Position numbers and translations under genes: made by a program | Origin: Rhizobium sp. FKY42 | Lineage (GTDB): Bacteria > Pseudomonadota > Alphaproteobacteria > Rhizobiales > Rhizobiaceae | DNA length: 64,000 nt | Direction: 5' to 3' | NCBI RefSeq assembly: GCF_005222835.1 | Contig: NZ_STGA01000029.1 | Span: 186,001-250,000 of the forward strand | Part shown: one piece after another, positions 34,433-43,044 of the stretch | Position numbering within the stretch: the first letter of the stretch is position 1 | How the letters are laid out: each line of letters starts with the position of its first letter | Notes under the pieces: generated by a model | Databases searched by the model: none | What the model saw: the letters and a program-made list of their open reading frames with translations, nothing else | What the model was told of the DNA's origin: nothing

Positions 34433-36319
34433 ATGCAGAACAAACAGAAGACCGTATCGGCGGACGCAAGCAATCCGTTCGCAACGATCGTGAACCTTTG
34501 GCCGTACATGTGGCCAGCAGGACGAAGCGATCTGAAAGCGCGTGTCGTTTGGGCGACGGTCTTTCTGATTGTTGCGAAGCTGGTGCTGATCGGGGTTCCC
34601 TACTTCTTCAAGTGGGCCACCGATGCCCTGAACGGCAAGCTGGATATGGTTGGCGTACTGCCGATGTTCCTCCTGGGCGCCGTCGCTTTGGTCATTGCCT
34701 ATAATGTAACGCGAATCATCCAGCTCGGCCTCAACCAGTTGCGCGATTCGCTGTTTGCCAGCGTTGGCCAGTATGCGGTGCGCCAGCTTGCCTATCGTAC
34801 CTTCGTGCACATGCATCAACTGTCTCTGCGCTTCCATCTGGAGCGCAAGACAGGCGGCCTTTCGCGTATCATCGAGCGCGGAACCAAGGGGATCGAAACG
34901 ATCGTCCGCTTCACCATTCTCAATTCAGCGCCCACGCTGATCGAGTTTATTCTGACAGCGGCCATCTTCTGGATCAGCTACGGCTTTACCTATGTGGCAA
35001 TTACGGCAGTAACCGTATGGGCCTATATCTGGTTCACCGTGAAGGCCAGCGATTGGCGCATCAGCATTCGCCGCTCCATGAATGCGAGCGATACCGACGC
35101 CAACACAAAGGCTATCGATTCGCTGCTGAACTTCGAGACCGTCAAATACTTCGGCAACGAGAAGATGGAAGCCGAGCGTTTCGACGCCTCCATGGCGCGC
35201 TATGAAAAATCCGCAACCCAGGTCTGGACATCTCTCGGCTGGCTGAACTTCGGTCAGGGCGTAATTTTTGGTCTCGGCACGACGATCATGATGGTGATGT
35301 CGGCGCTTGCCGTTCAACGCGGGGAACAGACAATCGGCGATTTCGTGTTCGTGAATGCCTTGCTCATTCAGCTCTCGGTGCCGCTCAATTTCATCGGTTT
35401 CGTTTATCGCGAAATTCGCCAGGGCCTGACGGATATCGAGCAGATGTTTGACCTGCTGGATGTGAAGGCGGAAGTTGTCGACAAGCCGGATGCGAAGCCG
35501 CTGGCAATTGCGCAGGGTGCCATTCGCTTCGAGAATGTTCATTTTGCCTATGATTCCGAGCGTCCGATCCTGAAGGGCATTTCCTTCGAGGTTCCGTCCG
35601 GGAAAACGGTCGCCATCGTCGGGCCATCGGGTGCAGGAAAATCCACGATTTCGCGGTTGCTTTACCGGTTCTACGATATTCAGCAGGGTGCCATAACAAT
35701 CGACGGGCAGGATGTGCGCGATGTGACCCAGACCAGCCTGCGATCCGTCATCGGCATGGTTCCGCAGGACACGGTGCTGTTCAACGACACGATTGCCTAC
35801 AACATTCGCTATGGACGAATTTCCGCCAGCGAAGACGAGGTGCTGAAGGCCGCGGAAATAGCACAGATCGGCACCTTCATCCGCAGCCTGCCGGACGGTT
35901 TCAAAACCATGGTCGGTGAAAGAGGCCTCAAGCTTTCCGGCGGCGAAAAGCAGCGCGTCGCAATCGCCCGGACCATCCTCAAGGCGCCACCGATCCTCAT
36001 CCTCGATGAAGCCACATCCGCGCTTGATACGACCACGGAACAGGAAATTCAGTCTGCGCTTGATCTGGTTTCAAAGAACCGCACGACGCTCGTCATCGCG
36101 CACCGGCTTTCGACCGTCATCAATGCAGATGAAATCATCGTCTTGCGTCACGGTGAGATCGCTGAACGCGGCACACATGCCGCACTTCTGGAGCAGAACG
36201 GTCTTTACGCCTCCATGTGGAACAGGCAGCGGGAAGCAACGCAGGCCGAAGAGCATCTTCGTCAGGTGCGTGAAAGTGACGACATGGGCGTGGTCGTGCG
36301 CCGGGAGCCTGCGAACTAA
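34433..36319 (+). CDS. Atm1/HMT1-type ABC transporter (membrane-ATPase half transporter)
   Basis: 628 residues. Six-helix membrane domain (about 40-330) followed by an ATPase: Walker A GPSGAGKST at about 397-405, signature LSGGEKQRV near 500, Walker B ILILDEATSALD near 521 and H-loop AHRLST. The membrane-domain strings YFFKWATDALNG, LSRIIERGTKGIETI and LLNFETVKYFGNE mark the Atm1/ABCB7 branch, which exports glutathione-bound metals or sulfur species from the cytoplasm. Works as a homodimer. Followed by its own terminator. Confidence 0.95.
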   Translation: MQNKQKTVSADASNPFATIVNLWPYMWPAGRSDLKARVVWATVFLIVAKLVLIGVPYFFKWATDALNGKLDMVGVLPMFLLGAVALVIAYNVTRIIQLGLNQLRDSLFASVGQYAVRQLAYRTFVHMHQLSLRFHLERKTGGLSRIIERGTKGIETIVRFTILNSAPTLIEFILTAAIFWISYGFTYVAITAVTVWAYIWFTVKASDWRISIRRSMNASDTDANTKAIDSLLNFETVKYFGNEKMEAERFDASMARYEKSATQVWTSLGWLNFGQGVIFGLGTTIMMVMSALAVQRGEQTIGDFVFVNALLIQLSVPLNFIGFVYREIRQGLTDIEQMFDLLDVKAEVVDKPDAKPLAIAQGAIRFENVHFAYDSERPILKGISFEVPSGKTVAIVGPSGAGKSTISRLLYRFYDIQQGAITIDGQDVRDVTQTSLRSVIGMVPQDTVLFNDTIAYNIRYGRISASEDEVLKAAEIAQIGTFIRSLPDGFKTMVGERGLKLSGGEKQRVAIARTILKAPPILILDEATSALDTTTEQEIQSALDLVSKNRTTLVIAHRLSTVINADEIIVLRHGEIAERGTHAALLEQNGLYASMWNRQREATQAEEHLRQVRESDDMGVVVRREPAN

Positions 36320-36366
36320 AGCGCGGCGCACCTTATTGGATTCAGTAGAGCCGCGCTTTCGATCTT
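36318..36366 (+). terminator. Terminator after the Atm1-type gene
   Basis: aaagcgcggc / gccgcgcttt, 10-bp perfect stem with a 22-base loop, overlapping the stop codon and followed by cgatctttt. Confidence 0.6.
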
Positions 36367-36376
36367 TTCTTGCCGC

Positions 36377-36422
36377 ATGTACGTTATCGTTCAATCGAGG
36401 ACGATTGAACGATAACGTACAT
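36377..36422. repeat. Perfect 21-bp inverted repeat
   Basis: Arms at 36377-36397 and 36402-36422 are exact reverse complements, 21 bases each (the left arm starts atgtacgttatcg), around an agga loop. A second hairpin follows at 36423-36449 (accgt ... acggt, enclosing gggt / accc). No T-run on either strand, so not an ordinary terminator. It lies between the Atm1-type gene and psd. Confidence 0.9.
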
Positions 36423-36562
36423 ACCGTAGGGTCAAAACCCAATCACGGTCTTTCTCGGGATCTCGTGAATGTGCCGAACCCAGGAACCGGATTGCCCCCA
36501 AAACGGTTTGCCTGTAGTCAGCTAAGCCAAGCATCAAGAAGCTCGACATTCTGGAGACACCA

Positions 36563-37264
36563 TTGGTCAATCTGCTCGACACGATCCGCAACACGCTGGT
36601 TCCGATTCACAAGGAAGGCTATGTCTTTGTGATCGCCTTCTTCGTAGCGTCCCTGCTGCTCGGCCTCATTGCCGCGCCGCTGTTCTGGATTGGCCTTGTT
36701 CTAACGCTCTGGTGTGCCTACTTCTTCCGGGACCCGGAGCGCGTGATCCCGCAGGATGACGACATTATCGTCAGCCCGGCAGATGGCCGTGTGTCCTCGG
36801 TACAAATGGTCGTTCCTCCAGCCGAGCTCGACCTTGGCTCCGAGCCGATGCTGCGTATCTCCGTGTTCATGAACGTATTCGATTGCCATGTGAACCGCTC
36901 GCCCGCACGCGGACGCGTGTCACAGATCGTTTATCGCCCCGGCCAGTTCGTCAATGCGGAACTGGACAAGGCGAGCGTCGATAATGAACGCAATGGCCTG
37001 GTGATCGAAACAAAGCATGGCAAGCTGGGTGTCGTGCAGATCGCCGGTCTCGTTGCGCGTCGCATTCTCTGCTTTGTGCATCAGAACGAGCCGCTGGATG
37101 CGGGTGAACGTTTCGGCCTTATCCGCTTCGGCTCTCGCCTTGACATTTACGTGCCGGAAGGTGGTCAGCCGCGTGTATCTCTGGGACAACGCACAATCTG
37201 CGGCGAAACGGTCATAGCCGAGTTCAACTCGGGCAAGGGCCCAACCATCAGCCGTCGCAACTGA
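36563..37264 (+). CDS. psd: Phosphatidylserine decarboxylase proenzyme
   Basis: 233 residues, TTG start with GGAG 8 bases upstream. The short PSD-A type: a membrane helix pair at about 21-53, the conserved [21 protein letters not shown] and AGLVARRI, and the self-cleavage site GS at 190-191 in [10 protein letters not shown], where the Ser becomes the pyruvoyl group. It converts phosphatidylserine to phosphatidylethanolamine. pssA follows 25 bases later, giving a two-step phospholipid operon. Confidence 0.95.
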   Translation: MVNLLDTIRNTLVPIHKEGYVFVIAFFVASLLLGLIAAPLFWIGLVLTLWCAYFFRDPERVIPQDDDIIVSPADGRVSSVQMVVPPAELDLGSEPMLRISVFMNVFDCHVNRSPARGRVSQIVYRPGQFVNAELDKASVDNERNGLVIETKHGKLGVVQIAGLVARRILCFVHQNEPLDAGERFGLIRFGSRLDIYVPEGGQPRVSLGQRTICGETVIAEFNSGKGPTISRRN

Positions 37265-37289
37265 TCAGGATCAAGAGCAGGACATCGCC

Positions 37290-38105
37290 ATGCAGGATCA
37301 GGCCAGAACGGATCAGCAGGACAATGATGACGCACGTGGCCCGCGCCTGAGGGAAATTCCCCTTCGGCTGATGGTGCCCAACCTCATCACCGTGCTGGCA
37401 ATCTGCGCAGGCCTGACCGGCATTCGGCTGGCCTTCGAAAGCCGCTTCGAACTCGCAGTCGCCATGGTCCTGCTGGCAGCCTTTCTGGATGGAATTGACG
37501 GACGCGTCGCGCGCGCGCTGAAGGCGACGTCTAAATTCGGCGTCCAGATGGATTCGCTCGCCGACATCATCAACTTCGGCGTGGCGCCCGCGCTGGTTCT
37601 CTATGTTTTCATTCTCGACAAGGTCGGCTCTATCGGCTGGATCGCGGCACTCATCTACGCCATTGCGGCCGGCCTGCGGCTCGCGCGCTTCAACGTGATG
37701 GCCGAGCGTGAGTATAAGGCAAAATGGCAATCCGAGTTTTTCGTCGGCGTGCCTGCACCCATGGGAGCAATGCTCGTCATGCTGCCGGTCTATCTCGGCT
37801 TTCTCGGCCTCGAACTTGACCGATCATTCGCCATTCTTGCGACCGGCTATACGCTCCTGATTGGCTATCTGCTTGTCAGCCGTGTTCCCGTATGGTCTGG
37901 CAAATCCGAAACGCGCGTGAGACGCGATCTGATGCTGCCCCTCCTCCTAAGCGTTGTTGTCTATGTCGCCCTGCTGATGAGCTTTACCTGGCAGATCCTG
38001 GCCCTGACTGCCGCGGCCTATCTCTGCTTTCTGCCCTTCTCTGCCAGTGCCTGGAAGAAGCGGTATGGCACACTGACAATTGAAGACGACCACGCCAATG
38101 TTTGA
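37290..38105 (+). CDS. pssA: CDP-diacylglycerol-serine O-phosphatidyltransferase
   Basis: 271 residues. CDP-alcohol phosphotransferase motif D-G-x2-A-R-x8-G-x3-D-x3-D is visible as DGRVARALKATSKFGVQMD. About seven to eight membrane segments, preceded by a polar N-terminal tail of about 28 residues. It makes phosphatidylserine, the substrate of Psd encoded just upstream. A 9-bp hairpin (tgcagtgca / tgcactgca, 38106-38133) follows the stop directly. Confidence 0.95.
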   Translation: MQDQARTDQQDNDDARGPRLREIPLRLMVPNLITVLAICAGLTGIRLAFESRFELAVAMVLLAAFLDGIDGRVARALKATSKFGVQMDSLADIINFGVAPALVLYVFILDKVGSIGWIAALIYAIAAGLRLARFNVMAEREYKAKWQSEFFVGVPAPMGAMLVMLPVYLGFLGLELDRSFAILATGYTLLIGYLLVSRVPVWSGKSETRVRRDLMLPLLLSVVVYVALLMSFTWQILALTAAAYLCFLPFSASAWKKRYGTLTIEDDHANV

Positions 38106-38133
38106 TGCAGTGCAGCAGCAATGTTGCACTGCA
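38106..38133 (+). other. Hairpin after pssA
   Basis: Perfect 9-bp stem tgcagtgca / tgcactgca, 10-base loop, starting at the base after the stop. No T-run. Probably protects or ends the psd-pssA mRNA. Confidence 0.5.
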
Positions 38134-38301
38134 ATGCCAGGGAATAATTAACGTCACTCTCACTAAATAACGAATTATTAATATTTAAAAAAATATATCA
38201 AATTTTATTCTGACTCTGGACAAGACAAATTTTCGCCTGTTTCCTCTTCGAAACAGTCCGCCCGCACAGGCGGCAAAAGAATCATTTTTGGAGGAAAACT
38301 C
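38134..38301 (+). promoter_or_regulatory. AT-rich region and structured leader of the 43-aa gene
   Basis: 38150-38220 is the most AT-rich stretch of the window (runs such as attaatatttaaaaaa), likely an UP element or promoter. Two hairpins follow: ctgtttc / gaaacag (38237-38256) and ccgcc / ggcgg (38258-38273). Then the Shine-Dalgarno GGAGGAAAA at 38290. Confidence 0.45.
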
Positions 38302-38433
38302 ATGAGCCAGAATGCAACACAGACGCTGAACCCGAAAACCGCTGAACTCCACACCCCTCTTCGTCCCCTGGGTATCAAAGCAGTTGTTGCTGCCGCTCTG
38401 ATGCTGAAGCGCAATGTCCTGAAGAAGGCATAA
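38302..38433 (+). CDS. Small basic protein (43 aa)
   Basis: Frame opening MSQNATQTLNPKTAELH, with the hydrophobic patch GIKAVVAAALML and the basic end KRNVLKKA. The Shine-Dalgarno TTGGAGGAAAA is among the strongest in the window, with 6-8 base spacing. It has its own AT-rich promoter region and a structured leader, so it looks like a highly expressed small protein. No family recognised. The C-terminal half could form a short amphipathic helix. Convergent with the SRAP gene. Confidence 0.65.
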   Translation: MSQNATQTLNPKTAELHTPLRPLGIKAVVAAALMLKRNVLKKA

Positions 38434-38492
38434 TTGCTTAACGCTTGAAAATCACTTGGGAGAACGGCCTGCGCCATATGGCGCGGGGCTGA

Positions 38493-39257
38493 CTAGAACA
38501 GAGACAGTTGATCGCTTCCCGGTTTCGCCGCTGTCACGGCCTTGAGCTTCACGCTTGGCTCTACGGGCGTCTGAACGTCAGGCCCCATGTTCGAAACCTT
38601 GTTCACCAGATCTGATACAGGGATTGCTTCAAAGAAATCTGCCTGCGTTGGCTGCATCAGATGCTCGATATCGCGCGGCTCCTGCGTCTTGCAATCAAGC
38701 CACTGCTCGAAATCCTGCGGCTGGATGACAACTGGCATCCGGTTGTGGATGGGCGCGATTGATGCGTTTGCATGGGTTGTGAGGATAGCGGCGGTATCCA
38801 CTTCCGAACCATCCGCAGAACTCCATGTTTCCATGAGACCGGCGAAGGCGACCACGGCACCGTTGCGAGGACGGATCCAGTAGGCTTGCGCCTTTCCGCC
38901 CTCCTCCTTTGAAGGTCTATGCCATTCGTAGAAGCCCGATGCCGGGACAAGGACGCGCCGATGACGCATGGCAGCACGAAACGATGCCTTGCCGATGGCC
39001 GTTTCAGCGCGTGCATTGATGAGCAATGGGAAATCCTTGGGATCCTTCACCCATCCGGGCAAGAACCCCCAACGCGCCAGTACGGCACGACGCTCTGGAA
39101 GATTGCTTCCGGGTGCCATTTTTTCGCCAGCCACGACGAGCAGGATAGGCTGTGTTGGCGCGATATTGTAGCGCTTGGGAAAGTCATCGATGTCGATGAC
39201 GCTGAGGAATTCGAGGATCTCCTCCGGCGTCGCGGTCAAGGCATAGCGTCCACACAT
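38493..39257 (-). CDS. SRAP domain protein (YedK/HMCES-like abasic site processing)
   Basis: 254 residues starting MCGRYALTATPEE. Cys2 is the residue that forms a covalent thiazolidine link to abasic sites, and that requirement decides the start, although the frame is open for 53 codons upstream. Other active-site strings: YNIAPTQPI, LINARAETA, GFYEWHRP and PIHNRMPVVI. The family shields abasic sites in single-stranded DNA during replication and is often SOS-linked. No LexA box seen upstream by eye. Confidence 0.93.
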   Translation of the reverse strand: MCGRYALTATPEEILEFLSVIDIDDFPKRYNIAPTQPILLVVAGEKMAPGSNLPERRAVLARWGFLPGWVKDPKDFPLLINARAETAIGKASFRAAMRHRRVLVPASGFYEWHRPSKEEGGKAQAYWIRPRNGAVVAFAGLMETWSSADGSEVDTAAILTTHANASIAPIHNRMPVVIQPQDFEQWLDCKTQEPRDIEHLMQPTQADFFEAIPVSDLVNKVSNMGPDVQTPVEPSVKLKAVTAAKPGSDQLSLF

Positions 39258-39437
39258 GAAACTGAGATGGCATCGCGGGGATGAGGCGTCAAGCCGCGCA
39301 GTTCGTCGACGGTGCGCGTGACCTCTCGCTTTCAAGGGTCGAAAAGAGAAGATAGGTTTTCGTGATTCGTGCGTATCGACTGTCGTTACACACAAGCGAT
39401 CGGCGCTGGATCCCATTCAACGGAGTGATCAAAGTTC

Positions 39438-39863
39438 ATGCCTGAACAGCCGCGGCTTGCTTCCTCTGCCATCCTGGAACGCGACGGCCGATTTCTGTTG
39501 ATCCGCCGCCGGAACCCGCCGTCTGCGGACCTGTTTGCATTTCCGGGAGGTCGCGCAGAACCGGGAGAGACGCCAGAGGAAACAGCCGTGCGGGAATTTG
39601 AGGAAGAGACCGGGATTCCCGTCCGCGACCCTAAGCTTTTCGCGACCTATGATCTTCCGACCCGCGCCGAAAATGGCCAGATGACAAGTCCCTTCCTGCT
39701 CTCCGTATTTCTGGTGCAGAGCGATTCCTGCGATGAGGCGATCGCCGCGGATGATGCAAGCGATGCCGGATGGTATACGGCGGAAGAGATCAGGTCCCTT
39801 CCCGTTCCGGCCAGTGTACTGGAATGCGCGGAACGTCTCGCTCAACGCGGAAAAACGAAGTGA
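39438..39863 (+). CDS. Nudix hydrolase
   Basis: 141 residues. The full Nudix box G-x5-E-x7-R-E-x-x-E-E-x-G runs from residue 38 to 60 (GRAEPGETPEE then AVREFEEETGI). Family members hydrolyse nucleoside diphosphates linked to another group; the similarity is to ADP-ribose or NADH pyrophosphatases, but the substrate is not fixed by sequence. The TIGR02301 gene starts about 10 bases after its stop. Confidence 0.9.
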   Translation: MPEQPRLASSAILERDGRFLLIRRRNPPSADLFAFPGGRAEPGETPEETAVREFEEETGIPVRDPKLFATYDLPTRAENGQMTSPFLLSVFLVQSDSCDEAIAADDASDAGWYTAEEIRSLPVPASVLECAERLAQRGKTK

Positions 39864-39873
39864 GGATATGTTG

Positions 39874-40311
39874 GTGACTGGGATTACAAGAATGCCAAGG
39901 CTCATCCTCTTTATTGTCCTGGCAGGGCTTTTCGGGCAGCCCGCGCTCGCGCAGAAGAAGCCGACCCCGCAGCCGACAGTAACGACGCCGCCCCAAACTG
40001 AGGAAAAGCCGACGCCTTATGACGGCCAACTGGCGCGGCTAGCGGAAGTCCTTGGTTCCATACACTATTTGCGGTCTCTGTGCGGCGCGGCCTCCGGTGA
40101 CTGGCGCAGTGCGATGCAAACTTTGCTCGACACGGAAACCATAAATGAACCCCATAGACGGGAAAAATTGACGGCGGCCTTCAATCGAGGCTACAGGGCA
40201 TTTGCAGCGGTGCACACGTCGTGCACACCCGCCGCACGTACAGCCGAAGAACGCTACCGTAACGAAGGTGCAACACTTTCTGGCGAAATCGCCACACGTT
40301 ACGGAAATTAA
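39874..40311 (+). CDS. TIGR02301 family secreted protein
   Basis: 145 residues. Signal peptide TRMPRLILFIVLAGLFGQPALAQ, then a Pro/Thr linker and a helical domain with LARLAEVLGSIHYLRSLCG, AFNRGYRAFAAVH and CTPAARTAEERY; two cysteines could bridge. The start is uncertain: GTG at 39874 has GAGG at 8 bases, while ATG at 39868 sits only 2 bases from it. The family is restricted to alphaproteobacteria, and its function is unknown. It probably shares a transcript with the Nudix gene. Confidence 0.82.
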   Translation: MTGITRMPRLILFIVLAGLFGQPALAQKKPTPQPTVTTPPQTEEKPTPYDGQLARLAEVLGSIHYLRSLCGAASGDWRSAMQTLLDTETINEPHRREKLTAAFNRGYRAFAAVHTSCTPAARTAEERYRNEGATLSGEIATRYGN

Positions 40312-40367
40312 GGTTTTATTAGCCTCTTTCGCGGTGCGGGCGTGTCGTTTTGATAAAAGGCTGCTAG

Positions 40368-40392
40368 TGTTGTTAACGTGCCGGTAACAACA
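40368..40392. promoter_or_regulatory. 8-bp inverted repeat upstream of the 85-aa gene
   Basis: tgttgtta / taacaaca with a 9-base spacer, 26 bases before the ATG at 40419; it would overlap the promoter and could be an operator. Confidence 0.45.
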
Positions 40393-40418
40393 GGCACCAC
40401 CTTGTAAGAGGAATACAC

Positions 40419-40676
40419 ATGCAGACTGCGCGCAACGACATCGACGACATGATTGTGCACGAGAAGATGCAGGTGGCGCTCGAGTATCAGAACGAGGCCT
40501 GGGCGGATGGCCGCGCCGATGGCATCGAGCCTGAGATCATCGCGGACGCTGCAATTGCACTTGCCATGCGCGAAACAATTCGTCTGCATGGGGAAGCTGG
40601 CGCGGAAGCAATGCTGGATTCTCTTCGTGAGCGCATGCTCGCGGGCGAATTCTCCCCCGAACGCAAGATTCAGTGA
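40419..40676 (+). CDS. Hypothetical acidic protein (85 aa)
   Basis: 85 residues, helical and acidic, opening MQTARNDIDDMIVHEK, with EYQNEAWADGRADGIEPEII and LRERMLAGEFSPERK. No signal peptide or membrane segment. Shine-Dalgarno AGAGGAA. Framed by an upstream inverted repeat and a downstream terminator, so it is a separate unit. No family recognised. Confidence 0.75.
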   Translation: MQTARNDIDDMIVHEKMQVALEYQNEAWADGRADGIEPEIIADAAIALAMRETIRLHGEAGAEAMLDSLRERMLAGEFSPERKIQ

Positions 40677-40680
40677 ATAT

Positions 40681-40716
40681 GCTGCGTCAGTGAAAGACAC
40701 AGCGTTTCATTTTTTC
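40681..40716 (+). terminator. Terminator after the 85-aa gene
   Basis: gctgcgtc / gacacagc (one mismatch), 7-base loop, then gtttcatttttt. Confidence 0.7.
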
Positions 40717-40742
40717 TCCTCGAAAATGCCAGGGACTTCCTC

Positions 40743-41504
40743 ATGCCCAATGCATCGACGCAAGCGCGTATTGCGAAAGCGCTGATTGCCAGTGTCGCAT
40801 TGTCCTCGACCCTTCTGATCGGCGGCACATCGCCCGGTTGGAGCTTAAGCATTTCGCACATCGATGGAACACGTATGGCGCAGGCGGAAACGCCTGCCGC
40901 ACCCGCCGCGCCTGCGGCACCGGCCTCGCCTTCAGTACCTGCGGCACCGGTTGCACCATCTGCACCAGCCCCGTCGCCCGATGCTTCGTCTGCCCCTTCC
41001 CCGACAGACCCGGTTGCAACACCTGCGCAGGTCCAGTCCAGTGGAAAGGTGGAAATCATTCGTGATCTCTCCAAGCTTCCAGCGCCTGTTGCCCGGATGC
41101 GCAACCTGATCAACGAGGCGGCCGCGACGGGCGACATTGAAAGGCTTCGTCCCTTGGCTGCTTTCGATCCGGCCCAGATGCAGGTCGGCGCTGAAGGCGA
41201 CGCGATCGAGGCCATCAAAAGCCTGTCCGGCGATCCTGATGGTCAGGAAATAATGGCCATTCTGATGGACCTTCTGCAGACGGGGGCCGCCCATATCAAT
41301 GTGGGTAAACCAGACGAAATGTATGTCTGGCCCTACTTCGTCGGCAAGCCGCTCAATAAGCTGACCGGCCCCGAGCGCGTTGAACTGCTGCGCATCATCA
41401 CAGCAGGTGACCTGATGTCCATGGAAGAAGGCAACAACTACAATTTCTACCGCATTGGCATCACGCCGACCGGGCAGTGGAAAGTGTTCGCCGGCGGCGA
41501 TTGA
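40743..41504 (+). CDS. Exported protein with Ala/Pro-rich linker
   Basis: 253 residues. Signal-like N-terminus (KALIASVALSSTLLIGG), an Ala/Pro/Ser linker at about 50-95 (repeats of AAPAAP and APSP), then a globular domain with GAAHINVGKPDEMYVWPYFV, LTGPERVELLRIITAGD and FYRIGITPTGQWKVFAGGD. Homologues of this C-terminal domain occur in rhizobia as hypothetical periplasmic proteins. Shine-Dalgarno AGGGA. Function unknown. Confidence 0.8.
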   Translation: MPNASTQARIAKALIASVALSSTLLIGGTSPGWSLSISHIDGTRMAQAETPAAPAAPAAPASPSVPAAPVAPSAPAPSPDASSAPSPTDPVATPAQVQSSGKVEIIRDLSKLPAPVARMRNLINEAAATGDIERLRPLAAFDPAQMQVGAEGDAIEAIKSLSGDPDGQEIMAILMDLLQTGAAHINVGKPDEMYVWPYFVGKPLNKLTGPERVELLRIITAGDLMSMEEGNNYNFYRIGITPTGQWKVFAGGD

Positions 41505-41587
41505 GCCAACACCTCCGCTCAATCCGGTGGCTTGCCTCAATGGTGAGTGCTGATTATCTGTGATGTTACAACACGGATACGAATCTC

Positions 41588-42430
41588 ATGCCTTCTGCCA
41601 GCCTTTCAGACCGAAGCTTCATCCATGTCGGCGGTGCCGATGCGCAGAGTTTTCTGCACAATCTCATCACGACCGACGTCAATGGTTTGCCCACAGGCGA
41701 AGCCCGCCCCGGTGCATTGCTGACCCCGCAAGGCAAGATCCTGTTCGACTTTCTGATCTGGCGGACCGGCGAAGGCTTCACCCTCGAATGCCCATCAGGA
41801 ATTGCCGATGCGCTGCTCAAGCGCCTGACCATGTACAAGCTTCGAGCCGCGGTTTCTCTTTCCGCAACGGCAGGTGGCGTGAGCCTGCTCTGGGGCGAGG
41901 AGGCTGACTCTGCGCAAGGCATATTGGACGCTGCCTTCGCCAAGGTAGGCCTCCGCGTCATTCGGCAACCCGAGACTGAAGCCTTTGACTCAAGGGAAGC
42001 CTATGATCGTCTTCGCATAGAAGCGGGCATTGTCACGGCACCACAGGATTACGCGCTTCAGGATGCCTTCCCGCATGATGTCCTGATGGATATGAATGGG
42101 GGTCTGTCCTTCCGCAAGGGCTGCTATGTGGGTCAGGAAGTGGTTTCGCGCATGCAGCACCGTGGCACGGCACGGCGCCGCGTTGTACAGGTCGTAGCAG
42201 ACGATGCACTTCCCGAAACGGGCACCGAGTTGACCGCAGACGGCAAGCCAATAGGTCAGCTGGGTACGGTGGTCGGGAACCGGGCACTGGCAATCGTGCG
42301 GATTGACCGGGCGGGCGATGCCATGGCCAATGCAGTGCCAATCCTCGCTGGCGCGGTGACGGTAAGGCTCGCACTACCGGGCTGGACCGGCCTCAGCTTC
42401 CCCACCAATGCGGACGGGACTGAGTCGTGA
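41588..42430 (+). CDS. ygfZ: tRNA-modifying / folate-binding protein YgfZ
   Basis: 280 residues. The family signature K-G-C-Y-x-G-Q-E is at 177-184 (KGCYVGQEVVSRM) with C179, and the N-terminal barrel reads IHVGGADAQSFLHNLITTDV. Related to the folate-binding part of GcvT. YgfZ/IBA57 proteins help assemble or repair Fe-S clusters in certain enzymes, using tetrahydrofolate. It overlaps the next gene by GTGA and begins a three-gene overlapping run. Confidence 0.93.
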   Translation: MPSASLSDRSFIHVGGADAQSFLHNLITTDVNGLPTGEARPGALLTPQGKILFDFLIWRTGEGFTLECPSGIADALLKRLTMYKLRAAVSLSATAGGVSLLWGEEADSAQGILDAAFAKVGLRVIRQPETEAFDSREAYDRLRIEAGIVTAPQDYALQDAFPHDVLMDMNGGLSFRKGCYVGQEVVSRMQHRGTARRRVVQVVADDALPETGTELTADGKPIGQLGTVVGNRALAIVRIDRAGDAMANAVPILAGAVTVRLALPGWTGLSFPTNADGTES

Positions 42431-43044
42431 CAACGGCATCTTCTACGCGCGCCTGGCAGCGCATGCTTTCCGGCCGAAGGCTGGATCTTCTCGACCCCTC
42501 GCCGCTGGATGTAGAGATTTCCGACATCGCCCATGGTCTTGCACGGGTGGCGCGTTGGAACGGCCAGACGCGCGGCGATCACGCCTATTCCGTTGCCCAG
42601 CACAGCTTGATGGTCGAGATCATCTTTCGCCAACAGAACCCTGCCGCATCGCCCATCGACTTACTGCTGACGCTTCTGCACGATGCACCGGAATATGTAA
42701 TCGGCGACATGATCTCCCCTTTCAAGGCGGTGGTCGGCGGCGGGTACAAGGCGGTGGAACATCGCCTGGAGGCGGCGGTGCACCTGCGTTTCGGCCTGCC
42801 TCCGCATCCTTCGCGAGAACTTAAGGTGAAGATCAAAAAGGCGGATACAATTGCTGCCTATTTCGAAGCCACGGAGCTTGCCGGCTTCTCTCAAGATGAG
42901 GCACGCAAGTTCTTTGGCCTGCCGCGCGGAATAACACGGGAAATGCTACCTCTCGAACCGATGTCGGCACTTGCGGCGCAGGCTGAGTTTTTAAGCCGTT
43001 TCAATGTGCTGGAAACGCAACGCGTGACGGGCGTTTCGACATGA
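42427..43044 (+). CDS. HD domain protein, YfbR-like 5'-nucleotidase
   Basis: 205 residues, GTG start overlapping the ygfZ stop. HD-domain metal ligands: H59 in VAQHS, H85-D86 in LLHDAPEYVIGDM and D140 in KKADTIAAYFEATE, in the order of YfbR-type 5'-deoxynucleotidases. Such enzymes dephosphorylate deoxynucleoside monophosphates. Overlaps the following phosphatase gene by ATGA. Co-translation with ygfZ is likely; the functional link is not known. Confidence 0.88.
   Translation: MTTASSTRAWQRMLSGRRLDLLDPSPLDVEISDIAHGLARVARWNGQTRGDHAYSVAQHSLMVEIIFRQQNPAASPIDLLLTLLHDAPEYVIGDMISPFKAVVGGGYKAVEHRLEAAVHLRFGLPPHPSRELKVKIKKADTIAAYFEATELAGFSQDEARKFFGLPRGITREMLPLEPMSALAAQAEFLSRFNVLETQRVTGVST

Noticed and set aside
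40860-41040. Repeat array in the Ala/Pro-rich stretch
   Set aside because: It is coding low-complexity sequence (an Ala/Pro linker), not a DNA repeat element.
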